Below, one piece after another: positions 55,131 to 64,000 of a stretch of DNA of 64,000 nt (position 1 is its first letter; each line of letters opens with the position of its first letter). The DNA is taken from positions 3,410,001 through 3,474,000 of the forward strand of contig JAUKUA010000003.1 in assembly GCA_030549175.1 (NCBI GenBank), in the 5' to 3' direction. The position numbers and the translations under genes were made by a program. The stretch is from Lasiosphaeris hirsuta. Its lineage: Eukaryota; Ascomycota; Sordariomycetes; Sordariales; Lasiosphaeriaceae. A model generated the notes under the pieces. It was not told the DNA's origin. It was given only the letters and a program-made list of their open reading frames with translations, and did no database searches.

Positions 55131-57153
55131 ATGGCAAACGTCAAGTGCTCAGCGGACCCGTCATGGGCGGCCACGCCAGATGCCTACATGTCGGCAAACA
55201 CCGACTCCCTACTGGAAAAGTGGTGGGCGAGTCAACCGCAGTCCTCCTCGTTCGCGCGGCAGCTCGGCCAGTCGTTTGGCGACCAGCCGACATACTTCGA
55301 GTGCGGAATCGACAGGGAGGCTTCGTGCACAATATCGGGCTGCGATGGTCAGTACTTGTCCCATGCATGGATACAACCTGCTGCTAACACGCCTCCCGTC
55401 GCCAGTCTTTCTCAAAGCCGAAGATCCCCTCTGGGCCTACGAGGCTCTCGTCTCTGTGATAAACCTCAACATGTACTTCAACGCCATATATGTACGTGAC
55501 TGACCGCTGCTCCTCGCAAGCAGGTGTCTTGTTGACATTGATGGCACAGGACGGAGTAATAGCCGGCCAGCTCGGATACACAAACTACATTCCCCAGATC
55601 GCCCAGAACTTCTTTCCGCCGCAGGACACAAGCTTCCCCTTTGGGGATGCAGCTCCTTGGATCATTGCCATTCTCACCATCATCTTTGCCTTTCCCATCC
55701 TGGCGGGCGAGACAGCGGCCCTCGTCGGCGTCGGCGTCGGAGCTCTCCTGATAGGGTCGGCCACGACGGTGACGGACCAGCTGGAGCCTTTGCCGCCCTC
55801 CAACATACTCTCCGTCGTCGACATGCAAAACTATGCGGGCGTCTATGGCGAGAGCACGCGCAACATGATATCCGACTGGGCAAATTCCACTTTCCAGGGG
55901 CAAAAGGACGCAGCTGGCCAGACGATTCTGTAGGTGCACCTCCAACCACCGCCTCGCACTATGCCAGAGGCATCTCTAACAGCCCATCAAGTGACTACAT
56001 TGAGGGGGGTGCTTTTGTAGACCCTCGGAGCATCCCATCCTCCAAGTCTATTGAGTCCTTTTACAAGACCCAGATGGTCTCTAGGACCATCAACGCTAAA
56101 TGGCGGTAAGGAATCATTAACAACGCTCATTGCCACCCATCCCCTCGGTGGCTGACAGCTCTTTTTACAGGACGAGCAAGGTGTTTGTCATGTTCACAAC
56201 GACCGAAAATGTCGATGACATCTCGGGCCCAAATCAGACAAAATATTACTCAGAGGAAGATAGGGGCGTCTACTATCTCTACGAGTACGAGCAACCCCCC
56301 CCCCCCCGTCGTTTCAGGAATACTGGTGGCTAATGAGATTTTTTGTGTCGCAGAATCCACGAGGGTTCGCGCATGACATCGCAGCTAGGAAAGCCTGAAG
56401 GGTTGGACGACCTAAACGGGACTTACTTTGGGATACTTGGCCAGGTTCGTACTTGAACTCTTATGCTGCCTCGAGCTCCTTGTGCTGACAGGTCGAGTTA
56501 CAAGGACATATCCAAATCGTCGGCAAGGTCTTTCCGGGCTGGCCAATTCAACTATACGCAGGAAATGCAGACCAAGGAACTGGAGAACGCGATAGCCAGC
56601 AACGACAGCGTCAACCCCTTTGCTGAGGGGGCTGGCTGGTCGGGTATGTGGGATCTTGCAGGTCGGGAGGAATTGATTCGATTGAGCTCAACTGACGTGT
56701 GGGTCGGAGCAGGTACCTGGACAATCCCAGTCTGTGATACCGGGAAGCACAACTGGAACGTCCAGTACGACGACTCGTCCTCTCGCTACGGCCGCCTACC
56801 GTGCTGCTGTGGTAAGTTCAAGGCTGTCAACGGGGTAATACCGCGAGACCACCTGCTACCTGCTAACCCCGAGGCTCGAACCAGGCTCGAACTGCAAAGA
56901 CACAAAAGCATTTGTCGAGGCCGCAAACATCCTGGGCTCTCAGACCTTCCTGCGCGGGTGCTACGAGCAACTCCATTCTTCGGGCATCGACTTTGAAACC
57001 ATCGATTATGGCTACAAGTGGGAGAGGTCATTTCTGCTGTTTTGGGCCGAGTGGAATGACGGTATACGAGCCGGCGTTGTGATTGGCATGATATTTGGCG
57101 GTTTCCTTGTTATTTCCGTCTTGATTGGCTGTTGCGCCTGCTGCTGTAGCTGA
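55131..57153 (+). CDS. Multi-exon Cys-rich membrane protein, DUF7872-like architecture
   Basis: Exons that fit: 55131-55347, 55406-55491, 55550-55929, 55992-56105, 56171 to about 56290, about 56355-56443, about 56501-56813 and about 56877-57153. The translation has an N-terminal Cys region (FECGIDREASCTISGC), a conserved-looking EDPLWAYEALVSVINLNMYF, hydrophobic APWIIAILTIIFAFPILAG with LVGVGVGALLIGSA, and a Thr/Asn-rich lumenal part. It ends in a final TM helix, VVIGMIFGGFLVISVLIG, and CCACCCS. This layout resembles fungal proteins of the DUF7872 group; function unknown. Two joints do not resolve: around the C13 tract at 56295-56307 and at about 56443-56501, where the phases disagree. The start is uncertain, because a signal peptide may come from an exon near 54832. 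Confidence 0.6.
56295..56307 (+). repeat. C13 homopolymer at an exon edge
   Basis: Thirteen C bases sit where an exon should end. A miscounted or slipped tract could explain the unresolved reading frame. Confidence 0.8.
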
Positions 57154-58317
57154 AAAGGTTGCAAAATGTTGACGCGGAGTTAAGGATGGGACTGGAGTTA
57201 CGGTTTGGGACGGCGATTCTTTTCCCCAATATTACTATTGATACCAACATATCCAATGCTAAATAACAATAAACACTAGTCACAATAAGGACGACTTTGT
57301 GTTTTTTTTTCGTCGTGTCAAAATCTGGTGATTGACTGATATCCGGTGGTGAGGGAAATATTGCAAAGTTGAAAGGAGAAAAATTCTTAAGCGAGTGGGG
57401 GAGGGGGGAGGTTTATAGTATTTTGCTCCTGACCTTTTGGGATGAGTGATATCGAAGTTGTACCCTGGGAAAACTGGAATCTGCTGGCCGCTGGACATAC
57501 TGCCTCGCGGTCGAGCGTCGTTTCTGCCTCGGGTGTCGAGCTTGTCACATACCTAACGGACACCTTCCTCAGGATGCCCAATAAACAAGCGCGAGCCGCA
57601 ACCTATGGGTCTTGTTTATGGATGCCACCAGCTGCAGCGGCACTAGGGTAATAGCAAGCACGAGCCATTGGAGTACACATGGGCTGCATCACACCAGACG
57701 TCATAGGCCGACGACACCGATAATCAGTGTGGGTCGGTCAACGCGGCAAATGGGAGGCGGCACATCAAAGCTGAGGTAGAAGAGTGTGGGAATTCAATGG
57801 CTAGCAAGAGATGTGGATGGCGAAAGGCGGTGGAAGTTGCCGGCCCTGAACGAGCAGGGGGGAGGGAGGTGGCTAACAACTTCTTTTTCAATGGGCACAT
57901 CCCCTGGCTGTTTTCAGCACTGAAAGTACAATTTTTCGATGCAACACAGTTTAGCTCCCTTTGGCGGTTTTATCAGCTTCCGTCTCAATGATGGCAACGA
58001 CCCCCCCTCTCTGCCCCGAAGGAGGTTACGTCAGAAGTGTAAGGAAGGCAGCAGCGAACATCAATAATGGGCGGTCAGCGGCAAAGAACAAAGAGACATT
58101 CGACTTAAGAGTAACAGTAGGTGCAAGGATAAGCGGCGGAGCTACTATTTACAAGAAGATTAAACCACACAATGCACTGCTTTTATACCCCCCCGCCCCT
58201 CGACCTCGCCCCACCATCTCCTCCCGTTGAACACAACTTGCCCAAATTTGTGCACCTTCCGAGTAGGTAGTTCAGCAAGTGAAGACACTCGGGCCGGGAA
58301 TTTTGTAGCCAGTGACC
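57154..58317. other. Intergenic, no supported gene
   Basis: 1.2 kb between the membrane gene and the AA9 relic. Frames of 60-90 codons only, nothing recognised. Confidence 0.5.
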
Positions 58318-58799
58318 ACGGGCCAGCAGATACTGGCCGGGAGCAATGCACGACGGGATGCGAATCGTATGACGACCCTGGCCGTTGACAACCTTCTCAG
58401 TACCCCAGACGCCACTGTTGAAGCCGTCCTCCTGGATCTTGAACCAGCCGCCGCCGATGCCCGAGTCGGACGTGGCATCGCTGACCTTCTTCAGGTAGGC
58501 CATGCTCGGGCCCTTGTGGGTGATGTCCATGACATCATTAGCATGTACCGCCAGATAGCAGTGACATCCTGGCCGGCCTGGACCGTTATCACCTTGGACG
58601 AGGGCGAGGTCGGGTTGGGCGAGCCGTTGCAGGCAATCGAGTTGGATGTGACATCTTGGATCAGACCGTTGCACTGGGGTACTCTAACACCTCCGCCCAC
58701 GCCATAGTTGACACCGCCAACCTCGAGCGAGGAGAAGATGGTGTGTGCGCTGGCCGCGCTCGCCAGCAAGATGGGCGCGATGAATTTTATGGCGAGCAA
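58318..58799 (-). pseudogene. AA9 lytic polysaccharide monooxygenase, truncated and frameshifted
   Basis: AA9 enzymes are secreted copper LPMOs that cleave cellulose oxidatively. The start is intact: signal peptide [18 protein letters not shown] followed by His, the first copper ligand, and [20 protein letters not shown]. At about 58530-58540 the frame changes after AIWRYM and resumes with [18 protein letters not shown], which keeps the second copper His. About eight family residues are missing, so this is a small out-of-frame deletion. Sequence then follows the family through [20 protein letters not shown] and APGQYLL, after which the C-terminal part with the axial Tyr is lost and replaced by unrelated sequence. 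I read it as a pseudogene. Confidence 0.8.
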
Positions 58800-60289
58800 A
58801 TTCTGAGTGGGATAAATGGGGTGAAGAAGTCGGCAATTATCCCGGTTGTATGCTACCTATTCAACAAGAAGGACATCCGGTAACCATATATAATATATGT
58901 AGGTTAGCGCCTCTTGACGGAATCTTGTCCTAGTCCTTGCGCGGAAGCATCGTGACCCTGGCTTCTGCTTGGCATTTCCCGATCGATCGGAGGAAATGGT
59001 AATGCCAACACGTTTGGGGACATTGGAGAGTCCAAAGCCTGGCGGGCCGGTAAGAGGCCGAATCTGAGTGCAACGTCTCGGCGACTAGTCCGAGTCGGTG
59101 CGGCAGAGGGCGGTCGGGTGGCTCCCGGTAGACGGGTGGCTCCCGGTGGACGGTCGGATGGTCATGGTCCGGGTGCTATAAAGCCGCCGGTAGCTTTACC
59201 GATAACCCCGTGGACGGCCGAGCCAAGCTTCTGGGCAGGCGGGTTTTCTCTTCTTCAAATCCCATCCAGGTTTTTTTCTCCCCGCAAAATGGTCTCTTCC
59301 CAGTTTCATGAAGAAGGTCGCTAACCCACAGAATCTGATCATCTCGCCGCCTCACCCCAGCACTTGCCACTGGTAATTTTACTACGCAGGTGACGTCTCG
59401 GCGTGCCCACAAAACCCCTCGCGTGCAATGCTGGGAAAAGTGTCCCGTATCCCCCGTCACAGTCATGCGCGCTGCTCCTCTCCGTCTTTGCTGCTTCAAT
59501 ATCCACCCCCCCCTTTTCTCACAGCTGCCAGGATTTATCTCTGGCCGCACCGTGGTGCCGACCAGTCACCAGCTTTTACACACATAATTTCTTGGCACCA
59601 ATGCTACTGTGGATTGTAATGCTGATAACTAGAGACTCGTAAATGCAGCAGGTAGTAAGATGTGTGCCTACTAGCCTCTTGCTTCGGCGATGGTCGCTCA
59701 GGCTGTGCCATTGCACTTACGCGGCGTCTCTTCCGAATCTAGTTCAGTCTTCCCCTTACGCTCGCTTTGGCCATTCCCAGGAACTTTACAAAAATATTCT
59801 CCCACAAGCTAATTACCACATGGCTCTGCCATGATCTAACCATTCATTCTCTTTCTTTGCCTTTAGAACCGCTCCTAGCACAAGGCATCTGTGATATCTC
59901 TTTGGACTGGGCATTTTTCTTCTTTGTCGTGTTTTTCTATCGCTCAGGCCTGCCTGCTAGGTTGGTGTTGTAGTCTTTGTTTCTCTTGTTCCAACAACAG
60001 CTTGTCTTGTCGACTCACCCAAGACCTTTGCAATAGACTTCGGAAAGGGCGGAAGATAAGCTTATTGTTTTGAACAAAGCATTCAAGGGAGATTGACTCG
60101 ATGACTCTGGTAGGTAATTTGAGATATAAATCCAAGGAAAACCTCACACGGCAAGACAAATATTTATTCCATCATCCTCGACATCTATTCATCGCTACAA
60201 AACTACCAATCTCAACCAACAACTTCGGCCGCATATTCATCCAGCACATCAGCATTCTGCAATTTGTAGAGTCAAACACCACTCCGAAA
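58800..60289. other. Intergenic, no supported gene
   Basis: 1.5 kb. It includes a direct duplication of about 17 bp, GGGTGGCTCCCGGTRGAC, at about 59115-59151. No gene is supported. Confidence 0.5.
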
Positions 60290-60580
60290 ATGTGCGTCGA
60301 GTATCACACCATCGTTTTCTGCAATGTCAGCGGCCATCCCGCAACCGGCTCTCTCAAGGTAGGCATGCAGACTAATAACTGCGCCTGTGGAATCGTCGAG
60401 ATTCGCTATCTGGACCCCATCCGTAGCGAGGAGTACGCTGCCTGCTGCCCCATGTGCAACCCCCCGGTTACTCCTGAGGCACCCGCCGAGTCCGATCCTG
60501 AGGATCTTGCACTGACTCCTACCGTGGCAGAGTTCGATCTTGACAAGTTCCTCGCCGAGTACCAATGGCCGGAACAGTGA
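60290..60580 (+). CDS. Small Cys-containing hypothetical protein
   Basis: A single exon of 96 residues. The first half has Cys in MCVEY, IVFCNVSGH, NNCACGIVEI and AACCPMCNPP, spaced in a way that could bind zinc. The second half is acidic (ESDPEDLALTPTVAEFDLDK) and ends LAEYQWPEQ. There is no signal peptide or TM helix. The ATG has AAAATG context after a long, CA-rich leader typical of expressed fungal genes, which is the main reason to call it real. I do not recognise a family. Confidence 0.55.
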   Translation: MCVEYHTIVFCNVSGHPATGSLKVGMQTNNCACGIVEIRYLDPIRSEEYAACCPMCNPPVTPEAPAESDPEDLALTPTVAEFDLDKFLAEYQWPEQ

Positions 60581-61002
60581 AACTCGGAGGGACTGTATAT
60601 TCAGAATGCGTAGGAGAATTCCTCGGCCAGGCTGGGTATCTATTTAGCTAAGTGAAAACTAGAGGGTGCTGAATAAGGTGTAGAGCGAGTAGCATCAGAA
60701 TAAGAATACAATGGAGGTGGTCGACAGCTGAGCTTTCCAAATTTGCAGTGAATATCATGATTGGTATATAAATATCGGTAAATTACCTTAGCTACCGTGT
60801 CTGCCTTGGTGTGATACCTGAGAACAATTCAACGCAAAACCATCGTCGCGCCGTAGCGCCGTTGCGCCGTCCATGAGTTCGGCTTGTCATGATGGAGCTT
60901 TCCCCTGGTAAACCCTCAACGCCTCATTCAGCACCCAAGAGTCGGAAAAGAGTACAAGGCGAACTTTCAAGTTTAATTGCGCTACGACACGCCCGCTGGA
61001 TT
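60581..61002. other. Intergenic between convergent genes
   Basis: 0.42 kb of 3' flanks; nothing else seen. Confidence 0.5.
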
Positions 61003-61880
61003 TCAATCCTCGGCAGAAACACTGTAATCCCCACCTTCGTATAACGCCCGGATTGGCACGCCCTTGTTTTCGGCAACGAGACCGATGAGCTGCTGCCCAA
61101 TGTCCTTCATCTCGTTGTACTGTTTGAGCAGGCGAATGTGTGTCTGCACAGTGACCTCGGGCGGTTGACTAAAGCCCCCTTTGTGTTTTAGTGACATGTT
61201 GCCTGTTGCTTCGTGGTTGGGCCGCAGAGGAGAGGGGACGCTGCCTACCTGAGCTCTGCTCTTTCTCGCTCGAGAGCGACTGACAGTTGCATCAGCCGCA
61301 CCATCGACTTTTCCATGTCGGCAAAACCCTGGCACTGGGATGGCACACGTTGCGGTGAGTAAGAAGACGGACAAGCTGGGGAGTGAGTGCAAACGGCGGT
61401 CAGCCAAACATACGTATTCCGAGAGGAAACCAAGAAACTCATCCTGGACGGCGAGAAGTGTCAGCAGCATCCCTGCAAAACCGCTGGCACGGTGTTTCGC
61501 CTCTCTCGTTCGTCTCGACTTACACCCATGATGTACTCGGCCTCCTTCTCGTCCTTAGCCTCGAGTTCGACGCGATCGTCGGATGCGGGCCCCGTCACAA
61601 CAACGTGCAGCTTCCCCGCACGCTGGACCACAAGCTCCCAGGGCTCAACCACATGGTCATCCAGCACGCTGTCGCGATGCTGCTCTGCATTGACGAGCCA
61701 GCTCTCGTGCTTGTCGATGCGGGCTTTTATTTTGGGCGAGAGCTCGCCAAAGTCCTGCTCGTCCAGCGATTGGCGGAAGGCCGAAATGGTGGCAAGGTGC
61801 GACTGCACGAGCTGGCTAATAGCATCGGGTTTCTCGTCCATAGCTTGGGCGGCCTGGGCGCTGGGACTGCCTGTCGCCAT
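61003..61880 (-). CDS. Swi5-like recombination mediator
   Basis: Swi5/Sae3 with Sfr1 helps Rad51 and Dmc1 form filaments in recombination. Four exons on the minus strand: 61880-61524, 61443-61414, 61328-61249 and 61168-61003, giving 210 residues; introns are 80, 85 and 80 nt and all keep frame. The Swi5 signature is at the C-terminus: HIRLLKQYNEMKDIGQQL, IGLVAENKGVPIRALYE, ending GGDYSVSAED. Before it lies a helical region (ADMEKSMVRLMQLSVALERE). About 120 N-terminal residues are additional to classical Swi5, which has under 100 residues; they include WELVVQRAGKLHVVV and a charged segment. A 10-codon exon 2 is unusual but both its edges match consensus. Confidence 0.75.
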
Positions 61881-62397
61881 TTGGGCATGCGGTGATGATG
61901 CCGAGGTGTCGAGTTGTCGAGGGAAAGATCACGAAGCGGGACAAAAAGATTTGGCGTCAAGGTCCAGTGGCGGGTCAGCGGTAGCCACACAGTGTCCTTG
62001 TCGTAAATTAATGGTGCAGATGGATGCAGGTTGGGTTTGGCCTTGTGACCTTGAGGGCTCTTCTGGAAACTGGAAACTGGCAAGTTGACTCGCGAGGCAG
62101 GGCCCCATATCAATGGGCTCAATTGATTGCGATTCGACGCTTCTCTTCCCTGTGGGATTCGTCGTGCGCGATAATGCATATGCCAGACTGCCAAACCTGC
62201 CTACCTACCCGGGCATTCGTCGCTCCGTCGGGCCAGGGGCCATCAAAGCACCGGGTTCTTGCTCCTCATCGCGCACCAACATGTCTCGTTTTGACATCAA
62301 TTCGCTCAAATTCTTCTTCTTCCACGCTTCGAGGGTATCCTCTGCATCGTAGACAGCGCCATGTAAGCTCTCGGCCGTACCCTCCCAGAACGCGAAA
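61881..62397. other. Intergenic between two minus-strand genes
   Basis: 0.5 kb. A frame running at 62205-62423 on the minus strand overlaps the end of the Dcp1 gene; see rejected items. Confidence 0.45.
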
Positions 62398-63207
62398 TCA
62401 CCCAGCGCCACTCCTGCGCCCAAACAGTTCCGTGATGCTCAACCGCTTGCCAACCGGCGAGGCATTCTCTCGTATATCCTCCTGAGAGTCAGCTAGCGCT
62501 CCTCCGTCGTCCGCGTCCGTCTGCTCGGCTGCTTGTTCCGCCTCGGCTGCTGCCGTCTCCATCAGACTGTGCAGCGCAAGCCTTGCTTGCTGCCACGCCC
62601 CGCGGATTATGGTTGTGTTGATATCGCGGGTGTCGTCCTCATCTGCGTGGATCCATATGCCAATCACGCCCCTCTTCTCCGTTGACCCATTTCCACCGAT
62701 GCCACCATTGTTTCCCTCATCGCTCCCACTACCGTCGGAATCTCCGTCGTCCTCCAGCCGGAAGACCATCAGCTCGTCGGCCATCTCGCAGTCGCTGACA
62801 CGCACGAGGTCAACGACGAGATTGTCGAGGCCGCGGCGGTTGAGGACGAAGACGCACACGCGCGGCAGGGCTTGACCCGTCGCCGTTACGATGGGCTCCT
62901 GCTCGCACACAAACATGGTGCCCTCGACGCCGTGCTTGTCCCAGCCCTGGGTGGCCTCGGAGAAGGTGTAGACGACGGCGTTGGCAGCAATCGAGAGGAT
63001 CGAGCGGACGTCGGCAAGGTGCCGCCGCAGCACGCTTAGATTGAGGTCCGTGTTGGACCGGCTGGGTAGATGTGGCATGCCGCGCGGCTCCCGCGCCTCC
63101 ATGTAGTGCGTCGCATCGGATTCGTAGTCGGACGCGGCGATCTGCCGGGGGCCACTGTGGCTCGGGTGGTTGCGGTGTTTGGACTTGCGGGGGGTTGCTT
63201 TACTCAT
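62398..63207 (-). CDS. dcp1: mRNA-decapping subunit Dcp1
   Basis: Dcp1 activates the Dcp2 decapping enzyme that removes the 5' cap during mRNA decay in P-bodies. A single exon gives 269 residues. The EVH1-like fold is recognisable: DLNLSVLRRHLADVRSILSI, AVVYTFSEATQGWDKHGVEG, TMFVCEQEP and FVLNRRGLDNLVVDLVRVSD. An acidic Gly/Asn insert (about residues 160-180) precedes IGIWIHADEDDTRDI, the last strand and helix. The N-terminus is basic (MSKATPRKSKHRNH). The C-terminus, RLSITELFGRRSGAG, is shorter than in some fungi, which carry long tails. The leader upstream has no competing ATG in frame. Confidence 0.88.
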   Translation of the reverse strand: MSKATPRKSKHRNHPSHSGPRQIAASDYESDATHYMEAREPRGMPHLPSRSNTDLNLSVLRRHLADVRSILSIAANAVVYTFSEATQGWDKHGVEGTMFVCEQEPIVTATGQALPRVCVFVLNRRGLDNLVVDLVRVSDCEMADELMVFRLEDDGDSDGSGSDEGNNGGIGGNGSTEKRGVIGIWIHADEDDTRDINTTIIRGAWQQARLALHSLMETAAAEAEQAAEQTDADDGGALADSQEDIRENASPVGKRLSITELFGRRSGAG

Positions 63208-64000
63208 GGTGACGGTTAGTTTGGCACAAGGGTAAGACTGGGCTTTGCTTGATCGCCTGGCGCGTCGACAGGTGGAATGGTGGATTGCGTGTGTCGGATG
63301 GACGGTCGTCTGAACTGAAGCAGGCGGCTGTCACAGCTGAGTTGTAAATCGCAGCCGAGTTTGCTGCTGTCTGGGCACAGGACGTTGGGGACGTGGGAGC
63401 GTAGAATAAGGCGCACTGCAGCACTCAATGTTGCTGGATGGGATGACGCAGCAGGGTACGGAGTATTGAAGTTTGCATGTTTTGCAATGGAAGCTAAGTC
63501 GGGCGCATTCAGCTGTCGCCGCCGCGTCTCGCCATTCCATCCCCATCTCATCACCGCGCTGGGCATAAATTTGGTGCTGGGTGGAGGGGCATTTCAGCCA
63601 GCCACTCAGGATCAGCTGATAAGCTGAATGTCACGGGCGCGATAAGCATTTGAGCCCCAGAACCCAAGTCCTTACTGGAAGTCTTGGCCTTGTCGGCAGC
63701 GTCATCGCCTGGCGCTAACCCGTGCAAGTCCTTCCTGTATCCAACCTAAGAACTCATTCCCCATCTCGATTTTCGCACCTCTTTCGATATAGACATGTTT
63801 TGTTGAATTGGCGACTTCTTTCTTGTTACGACACGATTAGTTCTCATTTACCTGTTTCTGCATTTCTACCGGCAGTCCGCGACTGCAGAACCACCTCCCT
63901 CCCTCGATCGCTTCTTCCCACCAACTCTCGGCCCCGTTCCCTTTCGGTGACGATCATGTTCGAGAGACGGGGACGAAACCCCTAATCCAGAGATTTATAA
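63208..64000. other. Upstream region of Dcp1 and window end
   Basis: 0.8 kb. From about 63730 to 63950 the plus strand is pyrimidine-rich like a fungal 5' leader, so a plus-strand gene may start beyond the window. No coding exon can be supported. Confidence 0.4.

Noticed and set aside
62205..62423. Open frame continuing past the Dcp1 stop in another frame
   Set aside because: It overlaps the last Dcp1 codons in a shifted frame and encodes a helical 70-residue stretch. Joining it would need a frameshift or a 24-nt intron, so the simple Dcp1 stop is preferred.
63722..63985. 87-codon open frame near the window end
   Set aside because: It reads like a pyrimidine-rich 5' leader; the internal ATG at 63957 gives only nine codons before a stop.

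Overview
The window looks like nuclear DNA of a filamentous ascomycete, most likely a Sordariomycete and possibly of the order Sordariales. Protein genes carry short introns (about 50-140 nt) with GTRNGT-type donors and CTRAC-type branch points. The gene content is typically fungal: Con-6, a BAR protein of the Hob3/Rvs161 type, a Pth11-like rhodopsin-domain protein, a secreted L-amino acid oxidase, NACHT and P450 relics, and an AA9 LPMO relic. The identification is by recognising protein families; no database search was run. All exon boundaries were derived by hand from frame, splice consensus and family continuity.

Layout. 1-9 kb: the 3' end of S-adenosylmethionine decarboxylase, an orphan three-TM protein, a rhodopsin-domain membrane protein, a GH64 beta-1,3-glucanase-like protein and an F-box/LRR protein with an acidic tail. 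9-16 kb: a Cys-rich single-pass membrane protein with an apparent frameshift, a D-2-hydroxyacid dehydrogenase, a small four-TM protein and a small secreted protein resembling the C-terminal domain of RNase T2. 16-19.6 kb: gene-poor, with possible transposon debris. 19.6-24.4 kb: dienelactone hydrolase and con-6 (convergent), a degenerate tRNA-like element and an ammonium transporter of the MEP family. 24.4-29.6 kb: 5 kb without a supported gene. 29.6-35 kb: secreted L-amino acid oxidase, an AT-rich block and a broken cytochrome P450.

37-51.6 kb is the most housekeeping-like part: a large BIRC6-type ubiquitin-conjugating enzyme, cyclin H (TFIIH kinase subunit), a BAR protein with a proline-rich tail, a Hob3/Rvs161-type BAR protein and peptidyl-tRNA hydrolase. 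52-54 kb holds a decayed NACHT-type NLR. 55-57 kb holds a multi-exon Cys-rich membrane protein. 58-59 kb holds a truncated AA9 LPMO. 60-63.3 kb holds a small Cys-containing protein, a Swi5-like recombination mediator and the decapping subunit Dcp1.

The strongest anomaly is in the BIRC6-type E2 gene. An in-frame TAG is followed by an open, correctly spliced 70-codon continuation ending in its own stop, which suggests a recent nonsense mutation, readthrough or alternative splicing. Several other loci (P450, NACHT, AA9, the Cys-rich membrane gene) are broken, so the window alternates conserved core genes with decaying accessory genes. I found no CRISPR array, no intact transposon and no convincing new multi-gene system.
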